Source of the DNA: Solen grandis
Taxonomy: Eukaryota > Mollusca > Bivalvia > Adapedonta > Solenidae
Assembly: GCA_021229015.1 (NCBI GenBank)
Contig: CM037782.1
Span: forward strand, 38,526,316 to 38,590,315
Length of the DNA stretch: 64,000 bases
Reading direction: 5' to 3'
Both the position numbers and the translations under genes were made by a program. Below the pieces are notes generated by a model. That model made no database searches and had not been told where the DNA came from. It worked only from the letters and a program-made list of their open reading frames with translations. Positions 23,798 through 35,685 of this stretch are shown here, in pieces. Position 1 is the first letter of the stretch. Every line of letters starts with the position of its first letter.

Positions 23798-25394
23798 AAC
23801 AAGAAAGTCAGTAGAACTGACAGATGCTCCCCGAAGAACGTCATTGTTACAAATAAGGCCTTGGTCAATGAGTGGGAGGATATGTTAAGGACCAGAATGG
23901 GATCATCAGCACATGCTTATCATGTATAGAATCCAGGTAATGCGCATCTCCTCTTGGTAATAAAGCTTCACATAAAAAGTTTTGTTGAAATCAAGCCGTT
24001 AGTTCCTGAGAAATAGTCCGGACAAGGAAAGTGTGACGGACGAACGAACGAACGGACGGACAAAGCGGCGACTATATGCGTCACCTTCAGTGAGCATAAA
24101 AAAAGGTAAAAAAAAGCTCTTAACTCTCTAAACAGTAAACCATATTATATATTCTTGTTCCTTTTGATGAGACAGAAGATAAAATGGTAAATACTTTGGT
24201 GTCCCCCAAGATCACACAGGGGTCAGGCCCCACCCCCAAAATTTTACTTAGGACCTTTCAGCTCAAAGCTGTTGAAATCCCCATTCCTAAATCATATCTA
24301 TTCTCCTCATCAGATGAGATGTTTTACCAACTCTAATTTGGAGACTTAGTAACAGTTTACCATTTAATATGATAATACGTGTTACTCATCAGATCTTTCA
24401 TTGATTTTTTTTAAAGTTTTTATACTACTGAAAATTAAGTCATACATTTCAATGTGTGCTCATTTCAAAGAGGTTAACCAACACTCTTGACATATGACTG
24501 GATATTTGAAATAGTGTTTAATGGCCTAAACAACAATTAGCTGACATGATTATGATTGACATTACTAGCATATTGAATTTTGTGGGGTTTTGTTTAAATG
24601 GTATCTCCTGTTAAATTAGGCAAATGACATGAACATCAGTCAACAACATGGTAGTAGGGGCCATAACTCTCTTAAAAATTGAGGAACCAGGTCACGTCAA
24701 CGATATGCGTATCTACTCTTGGTAATAAAGCTTCCCATAAAGTTTCATTGAATTCAAGCCATTAGTTCCTGAGAAATAGCCCGGACAAGAATCATGCAAC
24801 ATGAACTATATGCCAAAAAGTCAAGGGGCCATAACTCTGTGAAAAATTAAGGAACAGGGTCATGCTGAGGATATGCGCATCTCCTCTTGGTAATAAAGCT
24901 TCCCATAAAGTTTCGTTGAATTCAAGCTATTAGTTCCTGAGAAATAGCCCGGACAAGAATCATGCAATATGTACTATAGGCTGAAAAGTCAAGGGGCCTT
25001 AACTCCTTGAAAAATTTAGGAACAGGTCACCCCACGATATGCGATCCTCTTGGTAATAAAGCTTCCCATAAAGTTTTGTTGAATTCAAGCCATTAGTTCC
25101 TGAGAAATAGCCCGGACAAGAATCATGCAATATGTACTATAGGCCGAAAAGTCAAGGGGCCATAACTCCTTGAAAAATTTAGGAAATCGGGTCATGCTCA
25201 CGATATGCGCATCTCCTCTTGGTAATAAAGCTTCCCATAAAGTTTTGTTGAATTCAAGCCATTATTCCTAAAGTTTCGTTGAATTCAAGCTGTTAGTTCC
25301 TGAGAAATAGTCCGGACAAGGAAAGTGAGACGGACGAACGGACGGACGGACGGACGAAGCGGCGACTATATGCGTCACCTTCGGTGAGCATAAA
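23798..25394 (+). mobile_element. Pearl/Helentron-like element, family 1, copy B (nested structure)
   Basis: It has the same 5' end and 5' hairpin as copy A. At about 23884 it jumps to one core unit, an ACGG microsatellite and a 3' hairpin (24075-24098), which makes a short complete element. After about 170 unrelated bases, copy A's internal sequence resumes at about 24269 (TTGAAATCCCCATTCC). Four core units, a GGAC run (25330-25356) and a second 3' hairpin (25369-25392) follow. So two 3' ends share one visible 5' end. Confidence 0.75.
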
Positions 25395-25399
25395 AAAGA

Positions 25400-25615
25400 A
25401 ATGATTTAACTCCCTCCGAAAGTATTTTAGTAAATTTGAGGCTATGTCTACTTGAGACAGTTGTAGTGCTGCACTGCGCAGTATCAGGTCGAAGATAAGT
25501 GGCATGATACCACACCCAGTAACATTTTCCTGACACCGGGTCAACCTGTCCTGGAACTACCCTGTACATATGCTGAGCGCCAAGCAAGAGGGATATCCCT
25601 GTGCCATTTTTGCAA
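25400..25615 (-). mobile_element. SINE family S2, truncated at its tRNA-like head
   Basis: Read on the minus strand, it contains the S2 body and conserved core: GGCGCTCAGC, GTCAGGAAAATGTTACTGGGTG and the TGGTATCATGCCACTTAT segment. The terminal piece is degenerate. The head has been lost. It lies directly after pearl-like copy B. Confidence 0.75.
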
Positions 25616-25796
25616 CGTAAGATATGTATGTGAACGTCTTACAACAGAACAAGTTTCATTTACAAATGTTTTAAAATGCTTGATTCATAAAGCGTAAAGT
25701 GTGCATCCGCCAGCATATTGCAAGAGAGACGCAAAAACTCTAAGGTTTTAGTTTGTGGTGGCAATAAGATAAGAAGGCAGAATGATAAATTTTCAG

Positions 25797-26223
25797 GCTG
25801 AACACGCACCTTTGACACTGGACAAGATGTGACCATGTTGGACAATCAAACCAAGGCCTTGCTTGCATGTTCTTCTCGTCATAATAATGTATATGGGAGT
25901 CTCTCCGTGCACTGCGGTCTATCCAGAAATGGAGGGTCTGGTGTGTTCTTGATCGATGGAATGGCCGGGAGCACACGTTGTCCACACAATGGTTGTATTA
26001 GATAAATATGACCATGTTTCATGTTTCGTCAGAGATTCATTACAAGGTTCACTTAACAATGACAATGGAAGGGCAGTCGTAAAGGTGCAGTCCTTCTGTT
26101 CAAGCCACAGCCACGTCTCTGGTGGGATTAACAGTGAGAACCATTAGTCCCGTATCGACTGGGGACAGGGAAAAAATCAAGGGATTTTTTCATCAGCTGC
26201 TTAGAGAAAGCAGCTCAAAGCAG
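25797..26223 (+). pseudogene. Possible broken coding exon of an unrecognised gene
   Basis: A polypyrimidine tract and acceptor (TTTTCAG ending at 25796) and a strong donor (CAG/GTAAGA at 26223/26224) bracket 427 bases. Three consecutive open segments in different plus frames tile it: about 25801-25995, about 25956-26147 and about 26083-26223. The first is Cys-containing and the last is charged (TGDREKIKGFFHQLL). That pattern suggests one exon with two frame shifts, or chance. No family was recognised. A competing open frame runs on the minus strand (25740-25985). Treat as a hypothesis. Confidence 0.25.
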
Positions 26224-26849
26224 GTAAGAAGCTATTTTAACTTTATCAACACCTTGCCCACATTATATAATACATCTATTAAGCAAAAAAAAAAAAGAAG
26301 AAGATAGGTGGGGGACGGGTAGCAAATTTGCTACCAAATGCAAAATGAGCAGACGTTTTTTTGTTGTTGTTGTTGTTTGTTTTGTTTTTCATAAAAAATA
26401 AACCTCTAATTCATTTGGAGTTCTATGTCATCAGTTGTATGTAGAATACTCACAATGTCACTTGTTAATGTCTTTGAACATGGAAACGAATAAACTCTAT
26501 AATTAGACATGATCAGACCGACGCAGACTCTTGATGTTTTCATGTTACTACTTTGGTCTACAAAAGTATCGTGCGATATGCATTATGATTGTTTGTTCTA
26601 GGAGCCCCTGCTTCATTTCCAAATTATGAAAGACAATAATTGATGAATATATTTTATGTTGTTGTTTTTTTCAAATATTTACACTTTATGAATCTCTAAC
26701 TTCTACTGTTCTCCAACGCATCCTGAGATATGTTTTACATTTGATAATTTTCAAAACTGCTATTATCATTGTATCGAAGTAGCACGGATACTATATTATG
26801 TTAAACATTACATTCAATCATTGTATCATTCCATTTACAGTGTTAAATT
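26224..26849. other. Gene-free stretch
   Basis: AT-rich with a T/TTG-rich run at 26357-26392. Nothing recognised. Confidence 0.4.
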
Positions 26850-27126
26850 ATGTCAAGCAATGTTCGCCTCGGGAGCAGGGAGGTCGTTGGTTCGATCCCC
26901 GATCGTGATATACCAAAGTCGTTTAAATGGTACTGGCAGCTCCTTGTTTGGCGCTAAGCATATATACAGGATTTTCCAAGACTGGTTGGCCGAGTGTCAG
27001 GATAATGTTACTGGGTGTGGTATCATGCCACATGTCTACGGCTGCAGTGTATTAGCACTATAACGAGTAGACATAGTCTCCAAATAACTGAAATGCTTTC
27101 GGTGGGACGTTAAACCAAACGAACAA
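26850..27126 (+). mobile_element. SINE family S2, near full length
   Basis: A tRNA-like head with B box GGTTCGATCCCC at about 26889-26900 is followed by the family body: GGCGCTAAGCATAT, GTCAGGATAATGTTACTGGGT and TGGTATCATGCCACATGTC. The 3' end reads CTGAAATGCTTTCGGTGGGACGT. Seven other copies or fragments lie in this window (23658, 25400, 35410, 52048, 53205, 55537, 56290). Confidence 0.85.
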
Positions 27127-27960
27127 TTTCCTTTTGCTCAATAATATTTGGGAGCGGTCAAAACCATAGTTTGCTATTCAAGACTTGTTTGCTGGCAGTC
27201 GTTTTGACTTTAAAAATGTTCCAGTATGAGTAATCTGTAAATGAGTGAAACCTTGTCAGCTATAATAAGAATGGCTTATGAAACACCTGTAACAAAGTTT
27301 GCGAGGTGCGAGAGGAGTATACTAGAATCAGTTCATCTGTCCGTCTATCTGTACGCATTCTTGTCCAGACTTCTCCGAAACATCTTGCTTGAATCGGATG
27401 AAACTGCCCCGGATTGATAGGTATCAAGTCTAGTTTTGCAAATCGTTGGCACGTTGGTGGGATAATCTATCACAGTGTCATGATCCTTTAATATTCTATC
27501 AACTTATTGGAAAGTCAGATTTTCGTCGGCGAGTAAACTCTAAAACCCCTTGGTAGAATTGGATTCCACTTGACAGGATTGATAGGTACCAAGTGTATTG
27601 TGCATATCATTTGCATGTTTGACTGAGATGTTTTACCACAGAGTTATTATCCTTCAACTTTTTTTTTGTCTGGAGTATAATTTGAAAACTATCAAAGTGA
27701 TTTACTTTAATAATCTTCATAAATCTAAATAATTAAGATAGCGAATGGTCGAGGTGCATAGAAAGTAAACTCAACGTTATCTCCCTTTATTTATTGTTTA
27801 TCGCGGCGTATCCAAAATAATGACTTGAAATAAAAATCTAGTTGGACTAGATGGATAAACAACATAAAAAACAAACAAACAAAAAACAACAACAAAAACA
27901 TCGCAACCCTCAGATGCTAAAATTATTTGTTGCTAATAATCGCTTTCTCTTTGTTTCCAG
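27127..27960. other. Upstream region/5' intron of the gene at 27963
   Basis: AT-rich. It ends in a clear 3' splice site (CTCTTTGTTTCCAG, AG at 27959-27960), so at least its right part should be intron. The first, non-coding exon of the downstream gene was not located. Confidence 0.5.
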
Positions 27961-27962
27961 GC

Positions 27963-28178
27963 ATGAAGGTCACTGGTTTGATTCTTTGTCTTGCCTTTCT
28001 GGCTCCAGTGGTATTGAGCCAGGGCCAGAATGTTCCGATCTACATACCGGGGTATGGCATGCTTGACGGATATGATGCCGGAACAGGACCAACCTGGGGC
28101 GGAGCCGGAGCCGGGGATCAATTTGCCAACGGGATCGACATTTATGGCCGTGGCGCTTACCCATTTAGACACAACTAA
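27963..28178 (+). CDS. Small secreted protein, Gly/Tyr/Asp-rich (71 aa)
   Basis: The acceptor AG at 27959-27960 is followed by GC and then ATG, so this is the coding exon after an intron in the 5' UTR. An upstream in-frame ATG at 27927 lies in the intron and is rejected. Residues 1-19 are a typical signal peptide with likely cleavage at VLS/QGQ. The mature 52-residue peptide has no Cys. It is rich in Gly, Tyr and Asp (GTGPTWGGAGAGD) and ends with aromatic and basic residues (YPFRHN). It is too short and compositionally biased for a family call. A secreted matrix peptide or precursor of a bioactive peptide is possible. It shares its gene layout and a predicted mature N-terminal Gln with the genes at 34073 and 48315 on the same strand. 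Confidence 0.7.
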   Translation: MKVTGLILCLAFLAPVVLSQGQNVPIYIPGYGMLDGYDAGTGPTWGGAGAGDQFANGIDIYGRGAYPFRHN

Positions 28179-28351
28179 TAAATTTCTGTGGCGTCCGGGA
28201 CATAACGTGCTCCTGTCGTGACATATCCATACAAGTCACGTAAAGTTGTTGTGGGAATTTGTATTTCTTTGTTGTTTCTTCTGTATACTTATTTTTAATA
28301 ACAACAATGGCGGATTTTTCTTTCTGAAAGCTCGGATACTAAATTAATTCA

Positions 28352-28357
28352 AATAAA
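28352..28357 (+). terminator. Candidate polyadenylation signal of the small secreted protein gene
   Basis: AATAAA about 175 bases past the stop. Another AATAAA overlaps the stop codon itself (28177-28182) but is too early for a normal 3' UTR. Confidence 0.4.
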
Positions 28358-29874
28358 TGTAAATGTGTAACGAAATTAAATGATTTTTCACTTTTCAGGG
28401 TTATGTTGTTAAAATGTGTTCACATTTTTGACATAATGATTTAAAAAAATGTGTAAACACATGTCCTTGTATAAACTGTCCTTCAAATCCTTTGCAAAGA
28501 ACTCGAGGGCTACAAGATTTCCTGTCGGGCCTCCAAATATTGAAATACTGAAGTAGAAGCCTGCTGGGCTACCGTTATATTCTCACTATAGTAGCGAGAG
28601 TTATTTCATTTTTATATGATTTTATCTTGATCTTCAAAAAAAGCATAATGGATGTCTAAACATACAAAAGTTAAGCTTATTGTAGCATTTTACTATGTCA
28701 AAGCGGGAGATAAGTGATTGAACTTTGCATCTTATATGTATATATCTAAAAAGCTTAATAAAAGTGATTTTTTTGGCATATACTTACAATGTAAAAAATA
28801 TATGGAAAATAACTGGCTACCAGGGAGAAGTCCTGGGTTTCTAGGACTTACCAAGACATTTTCAGATTTTCCGGACATAGTTATATTTATCTTTGTTACT
28901 ATAAAATAAACTTTCTTTTTTCAACACACATATGTTTGTAAGATCAAAATCGTTACAATATCACAAACATGTAAATATGATACACGTGTTCTGGTCAACT
29001 TTATCGGCCTCGGTACAAACGAAGTAGACTTTATGTCATCTGGGATCGATGTAATACTTCTACTTATATTCTACTCATATATTTATATACTCATATAAAC
29101 CTCAGTTTTATATTACAAATCATATTTACAACAATCAATAAGGTCTTTAAAATTATAACGCCAATGTCTCTTCGTATTTTCAAAAACATTTTAATCAAAC
29201 GTTTAGGGACATAATGTTTACATGTTGAAGATACATTTAATTAATTTAAACCGTAAAAGTTCTAAAGGGTTTATAAATAATGAATATCTAGAATCAAAAT
29301 AATTTCAAAATCGCGAACAAGTAAGACGGTTAAACAATTAAAAAGGCGCATTACAAAGATATCAATCGTAAAGATACGAAACCTTAGACAAACATGCGTG
29401 TTACTCATTAACACAGGTCATCTGCCTGTCGCCTGCATGGATCGTCACGAAATCCTTCCCCAGGAAATTAGGTGCAGACATGCACCAACCATGTCGAAAT
29501 GACAGCTGCAAAATTTGATGTATTTGAAATCATGATAGCATAGGTTAAATGACGCATCTTCCTTTGTCTAGAACAGAAGATCGACGGTTTTATTAAGTAC
29601 GGAAGGTTTTGCATTCAATTCCGACGTTTTGGTGATGATCTTAATTTGGCATTATATTACGGTGCGTTCTAAAATGAAACCATGTTTAATAGCTGGATAC
29701 CTGAGTCGATGAACCTCCGATAATTTACAGAAAAAATGAAGTTAGTGTAAACTTACATTTTAGAACATATGAGCTCGTCGCTCTACTGTCGTATAAAAGT
29801 GTTAGAAAAGACATTTTACAGCCTAAGTTTCATGTCGTGGGCACGTCCACCGACTTAACAGCTTTTACTACTAT
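28358..29874. other. Gene-free stretch
   Basis: AT-rich sequence with no domain-bearing reading frame. No repeat structure was recognised. Confidence 0.4.
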
Positions 29875-30062
29875 CTATCTTACGATTCCCATGCAGGGGA
29901 ATCTTTCATTCTGTTGCCAGGTAACCGTTTTCACCTGGGAGAAATGAGACACTGCGGGATAAATTTCTTGCTCAAGAAGATTAGCAGTGTCCTTGGCAGG
30001 GCTCGCATCCGGGACCTTCCAATCCCGAAGCGCGTGTCCTACCACTGGACAACTGCTCCGTT
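29875..30062 (-). mobile_element. tRNA-headed SINE (family S3)
   Basis: On the minus strand the head at 29995-30062 has an A-box-like stretch (TCCAGTGGTAGGACACG) and a B-box-like stretch (GATGCGAGCCC). It is followed by a body with CCCAGGTGAAAACGG and a GATTCCCCTGC motif. A related, more degraded body is at about 5460-5540. Confidence 0.65.
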
Positions 30063-30555
30063 ATAATAAAACGATGTTTATATTTACTACATTTTACGGG
30101 ACTACATTTTACTTGTTAAGGGTGTATATGTAGCATTCCAGTATTTATAAGTTGCCTCCCTTTGTTTTCTTAACATGACAAACATACGCGTGTATACATC
30201 TTTCCTCACTAGTTAGCATAAAATAAAAGGAACAATTTGCTTGTTTTGAATAGATAGGGTAATCTCGAGTTGATACAATTCTAACATTTTCACTTGGGAT
30301 ATGCGCTCGTGAAAATATTAAATTCGTTATCTTTTGATGAAATATGCTCCAAAATAAATATCCTTTTTGTGTTCATGACGGTACTTTTTTATGTATGGCT
30401 AGATCTTAATGAAACTTCGTGCTTGACAAATGATTGAAAATGTAATCGTGGTTCGCATAGGGAGATTTAAACAAGTGAACGAAAAAATTAAATAAAAATG
30501 ATGTAAAATATGTTTTCATAAGAAATGCACTTTTACACTATGCATGATAAACACG

Positions 30556-30560
<5 letters not shown>

Positions 30561-30588
<28 letters not shown>
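30561..30588. repeat. GT microsatellite
   Basis: Fourteen GT units. Confidence 0.95.
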
Positions 30589-33500
30589 CACATTGTAACA
30601 GTTTATACCTTGTATAGATTGTAAAGATAAATATTAATTAAATCGGACGCCCTTCTTTAAACATTGAAGTAAAAATTAGAGTCACTCCAAGCCATTGAAT
30701 TAAAACCGATTCATGACTCATGCGATGTAGCGACCTGTAATATATTACACATGCTGGTTTTGTATCAACTGTCGGGATTGATAGATAAATGATGAACATG
30801 TGACGGGCTGTAAATGAACAGATCGTGATTAGCATGGAAGACCGGAAAAACAAAATAGCAAACCTGAAGTGCATATCAATTCATGCAAGTAAAACAATAG
30901 GTAAAAACGCTCTGTTACGTGACAACACGTGATGTGTGTCTCGCGTCTGATTGGTGAAAATAAATTAAATCATGTTTCAAGTTGCAAGTTTATTTGTAAG
31001 CCGGCATTACAATATGTCCATGACCATTTACAAACATATCACTGGTAATTATGGCCACGACAAGTTAAACAAACAAACAAAAGCAATTGTTATACTGTTG
31101 AATGGAAACACGGAACATTAAGGATTCTGTTTGATTTAAAATGTTTAACCAGTATTTTAACCATCTCCGTTTACTTAAAACAGAAACAGGAAACTTACCC
31201 ACTTCTCCATGTACACCTTTATTAGAGGTTTGTAAACGAACACCTAAGACAATTATAAGATAAGTTGGTCCATATCAGGTTAATTGTTTATCCAAATATA
31301 ATAACGGTCAACTTCGACTTTGGGCAAAATCCCTATATTTTTGACACAGTTATGGCCCCTTTTTCGACTCAGAATTTGAAGAAAAAAAGACCTTGCCCGC
31401 AGCAAAGGATTTTGACACAAAAGGTGGGTCATAAATCACTATATATAATACAATCGTACAAGGGATACTTCTCCCGGTCGACCTAGATTCATTCCTTTAT
31501 CGGATATATGCCAGTATTTTGGTCATTTTTATATCTTTGAATTCTTTACACCTATTTACTTATTACAAACGTATACATTTACGTACGTCTACGATGACAA
31601 CGATTTCCTCTTATCCGATTTGGAGATTGGATGTTCGAACAAAGATGAGGTCAAAATAACTTTCCAAAACCAAAATACAGACTGACAGACAAGTATACTT
31701 TATTGACGTAAGCATAACAGTTTCTTGTTATATCAAGTCTAAGCATATTAATAATTAATAATTAATCACATGATCAAGTATAAGTAAATCAAAACATACC
31801 ATCAATGATTCTTAAAATGCGTCATGAATCTTTATATTGTAATCACGGACGATGGAAGACCATACAAATGAAATGATTATCTGAATGTATGATTATGGAA
31901 ATAAGATGATTTGATATTTGAATTTCAATGTTGCATAGCTTCATAAACATCGTCTAAATATATTATTTCTATTGGAAGGAGACATCAACTGAATGAGCTT
32001 AAGCGTACTGGGATGTCTTATGTAATATCTTTTTTAATATACGTTCTTCCATGGGGTCGTTTTTCAATTGTTTTACGAATATATCATATATATTAAAGTT
32101 CATGACATTCCTAATTCTAATATACGTTTTTCATATTTGTTTGCTGGTTCGGTTGCTTTTGCTTTTGTCTTATGCTGTAGTGTTTATGCGTATGTTGTTA
32201 AACAATGAAATACAGACTGCGGCATAAAACATGTAGTTCATTCTTTCACCTTATGCATTATGGATTTTTATTTATTAAGTCGAAATAGTATAATTAAACT
32301 ATATCAGCTTTGCAACAAAGATAAAACAGGTTAAAGAGCACTTATAAATATGAAAATAATATGCATGTGTATGTTGTTAAAGCCATAACTCATTTTATTG
32401 CAACAAAACCATACATCAACACATGTTATTATTATTGTTGAAGCGATACGACTTGCAATAAAACAGAACTTACATCAAAGCCAAGTATTATGACTGTCTC
32501 TTATAAGATCTTAAGACTATTCTGGTGGGATGTTATAAAGCAAGCGTTGGTCGAACAAGGTAATTCGTTTTGCTTTTTTTTTCTATTTCCTGCTCTTCTT
32601 CTTATGCATCATCATCATCATCATCATCATCATATTATAAGTGCCATAAGTGATAGTAGTAATTGGTGGTGGTGGTGTTGGTGGTGATTTTTTAAGTAGT
32701 ATGCTTTGTTGCTGTTTTGTTGATTGATGAAACATTGATCTGACAAAAATGTACTCTAACGTCAGATCTGACATCAACCAATGATTGTTTTTTTTGTTTG
32801 TTTTTTTCTTTTTTTTACAATTTATCAAATATCCGACCAGTAATTTAACAACTTATGAACTTTATTCCACTGTAGTTTTTCAGACATGTGACAAAATCTA
32901 TTGTTGGCGAAACATAACAATAACGGTTGTGATAACAAACCAAAACCACGACCTTTAGAAGTCTTGTCACGTATTGGTAACAAATATAAAATTTTGAAGA
33001 TAAATCGTTGGTCAATTACTTGTGAAATGCCAAATATAAATACATCATAAATATAAATACATTGTAATTACATCATTTTGTAATAAGTTATAATACCGTT
33101 TAATCAAACAATTGTTGATTTTCAGCGATTTCCCTTTTGGTTTACACGTAGGCATCATCTGCTTTCCTTTTCTGTCAGAAAAAAAGCAAAATCATTATGC
33201 AATAATTAAGGCAATGGTCAGGTGATGAGAATGTTAATAAAACTTGAGTAAGGATCGCTTTTTTTGATATGAGCCGCATGTGAAGCCTTCGTAATAAACA
33301 TTGAATCGTTCATCAATCCATCACGCTAGTGTCGAGAGTATATCGGACCAGATCGGGGTTCGACTGAATCGGGAGCGAAGCAAGGCATGTTATGTTTTTG
33401 TGTGTTGTTGTTTTTTTGTTTTGTTATTTGTGTTAGATATCTAATATTTGCAGAACAACTATGATTAAACTATCTTGAAAAAATGTGTTCGAATTCATGA

Positions 33501-33998
33501 GGATTCTGTCAGGAAAGGGATAAAAATGGCGTGATTTCGGATAATGGCTTTTATTTGTCGATCTAAACATATGTTTAAGACAAGTATGGGACAAATTGCT
33601 TTATTTACTTTCTTAACTTTTTGATTCTAACTTATCTAAAACAACATTTTTTTTTATTGTAAATTATATATCATCTGTTCATTTAATGTGTATATCGCCA
33701 GTTATTATTAAAAAATAATGTTATGCGTATTCATAAAAAATGACTCAGCACTAATTAAGCAAACTATCTATTAATCTTTTCTTTCTTTGGTGGTTTTTGC
33801 TATCGAAGGTCTTGTCAACCAAATGTTTGATACTTGTTTTCCTTCATTTACTTACTAAAGCTTATATTTCTAAAATTCATATTTTCTATTATTTTTACTG
33901 TATTTATTCGAGTACATGTATATAACTTTAGTTTATGTATATAATTTCATACTTATTTTCAATATGTAGATCTTAAATTCATATAAACATCAAATTAG

Positions 33999-34000
<2 letters not shown>

Positions 34001-34040
<40 letters not shown>
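34001..34040. repeat. GATT microsatellite next to a splice acceptor
   Basis: Ten perfect GATT units end 31 bases before the acceptor of the Gly/Met-rich gene, so they sit where the branch site of that intron would be expected. Confidence 0.95.
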
Positions 34041-34072
34041 AACCACCAATGTAATTATACCTATCCCACAGC

Positions 34073-34241
34073 ATGATGCCGTCATACGCTATAATTCTGG
34101 CGCTTCTATCTATGGCGTACGCTCAACCGCAGATGTACGATCCGGGTATGAGCTTTGGGGGTGGCGTCAGGCGTGGCTCAAGTGTCGGGTTTGTCTCAAG
34201 CCGACAGTCCTCCCGAGGAGGAGGGAGAGGAGGAGGAGGAG

Positions 34242-34274
<33 letters not shown>

Positions 34275-34738
34275 TCAGAGAAGGATATGAAGGAGCCATA
34301 GGGGGAGAGAACGGATTCCCTATCCTTGGAGGGTTCGGTGGCGGAGAGCAGTACGCTGATGGCGGGCTGAGTGTTGGAATGGCAAATGGAGTAGGATCGG
34401 GATCCCTACAGGCCTTTATTCAACGGAGGAGGTCTGGTAGGGAGGATAACAATCTTGGATATGGGAATTTTGGAACATTGAGTTCATCCATGGGAATGGG
34501 CGGTGTGGGTATGGGAATGGGCGGTATGCCCGGTGGTATGGGAATGGGCGGTATGCCCGGTGGTATGGGAATGGGCGGTATGCCCGGTGGTGCGGGAATG
34601 GGCGGTATGCCCGGTGGTATGAGAATGGGAGGTATGTTTGGAGGTATGAGAATGGATGGTATGGGCGGATTTGGAATGGGTGGTGGCATTGGTGGACTGG
34701 GAATGGGTGGCAGGGGGCACAGAGGATTCAGACGTTAA
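34073..34738 (+). CDS. Secreted Gly/Met-rich low-complexity protein with RGG segment (221 aa)
   Basis: The acceptor CACAG ends at 34071, one base before the ATG, so the ORF begins right after a 5' UTR intron. Residues 1-17 are a signal peptide (cleavage AYA/QPQ). Residues about 25-70 hold a Gly/Arg segment (RGGGRGGGG type) encoded by AGAGGAGGA repeats. About 70-140 is Gly-rich but complex. Residues 146-199 are six 9-residue units of the form GMGMGGMPG, encoded by 27-bp tandem repeats. The C-terminus is Gly-rich and basic (GHRGFRR). There is no Cys. Gly-rich secreted proteins with a basic tail include shematrin-like shell matrix proteins, and that is the best analogy (inference), not a proven homology. 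It resembles the protein at 48315 in composition and end structure. Confidence 0.75.
34508..34669 (+). repeat. Six tandem 27-bp units inside the Gly/Met-rich gene
   Basis: Units of 27 bp start at 34508, 34535, 34562, 34589, 34616 and 34643. The first three are identical in their repeat frame, the fourth differs by an ATG to GCG codon change, and the last two are more diverged. The gradient indicates recent local expansion of a 9-residue motif. Confidence 0.9.
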
Positions 34739-34753
34739 ACTATTGATATGTTA

Positions 34754-34759
34754 ATTAAA
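34754..34759 (+). terminator. Candidate variant polyadenylation signal (ATTAAA)
   Basis: ATTAAA 16 bases past the stop of the Gly/Met-rich gene. It is close to the stop, so a more distal signal may be used instead. Confidence 0.25.
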
Positions 34760-35409
34760 TATTTTATCTGATAAAAAGAAAAAATACAGGAGTTTTGAAG
34801 TTCTTGATTACCAAAAAAAAAAAATATGTGAGTTTCAACAATTGTGCTCCAAATTAGACCCAGTTTAGCCAAACAGGCTTTGTTTACCTTGGTCCCTACC
34901 GGGATATTCTCAACATATTAGGAGCAATGACAGTACTGATTTAAACAATGAAGATGGATCGGACGTTCATAAAAAGAGCAATTTATTACCGTCAGCGATT
35001 CACGCTGATGCTTTTATTTAAATCAGACATTTCGCCACGTCAAGCAAGCAGACGATTTTGGTCACGAGGGAAAATGATAGATGCTTGTCGTGTATTGGGT
35101 TTTAACAGCCATAATCATTTATAGAATTTTAAGAGTTGCATAATAATAACCATGTATATTTTTATGTCGTTTTATTTAATTTATTATATAAATTACTGTT
35201 TGATGAAAAGTGTAGAAAAGTACACAAGGAAATATAACGGACAGTGTTAATGGTTGCTATAATGAATGGTTATTTTTTAGTATGCAAATAATATGAACAT
35301 ATAAAACATGTATTGTAATTTTGTATTTAAAGAAATGTGCAAGATATATCCCATTAAAAGTTGTTATTTTGCGTTCTGTAAGATCTGTTTTTCCCCCCTC
35401 ATGTTTGCT
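34760..35409. other. Gene-free stretch
   Basis: AT-rich 3' flank of the Gly/Met-rich gene. Nothing recognised. Confidence 0.4.
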
Positions 35410-35685
35410 TGTTTGTTTGTTTATTCATTGGGTTTTACGTCCCATCGACAGTATTTCAGTCATATGGAGACTATGTCTTGCTGCCACGCTGCAGTATCAG
35501 GCGGCGGAATGATACCACATCCAGACACATTATCCTGACACCGGGATAACCAGTCCTGGAACTATCCGTGTATGCTTAGCGCCAATACCAATACCATTTT
35601 ACCACTTTGATCTGTCGGGGCCGGGGTTTAAACCCACGACCTCTCGATTCCGGGGAGGTCGCTCTAACCCTTGGCTATGAGAATG
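35410..35685 (-). mobile_element. SINE family S2, near full length
   Basis: Read on the minus strand, the tRNA-like head is at 35622-35685 (B box GGTTTAAACCCC). The S2 body follows (GGCGCTAAGC, GTCAGGATAATGTGTCTGG, TGGTATCATTCC). The 3' end carries TGGGACGTAAAACCCAATG and a (TTTG)n-type tail on the plus strand. Confidence 0.85.

Larger units (their letters stand above)
30063..34050. other. Gene-free region upstream of the Gly/Met-rich gene
   Basis: It holds a GT microsatellite (30561-30588), a repeat remnant at about 31270-31440 (with TTTTTGACACAGTTATGGCCCC, a typical pearl-like core word) and CAT triplets (32607-32633) followed by GGT triplets (32664-32686). No coding exon was found. The non-coding first exon of the gene at 34073 may lie here. 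Confidence 0.4.

Noticed and set aside
27927..27962. Upstream in-frame ATG giving an 83-residue version of the small secreted protein
   Set aside because: It lies before the 3' splice site TTTCCAG and would bury the signal peptide; the ATG at 27963 fits a secreted protein.
34420..34720. Minus-strand Pro/Ile- and His/Thr-rich frames opposite the Gly/Met gene, and the similar ones at 48239-48914
   Set aside because: Antisense of the low-complexity repeats. The plus strand has the splice acceptor and signal peptide.
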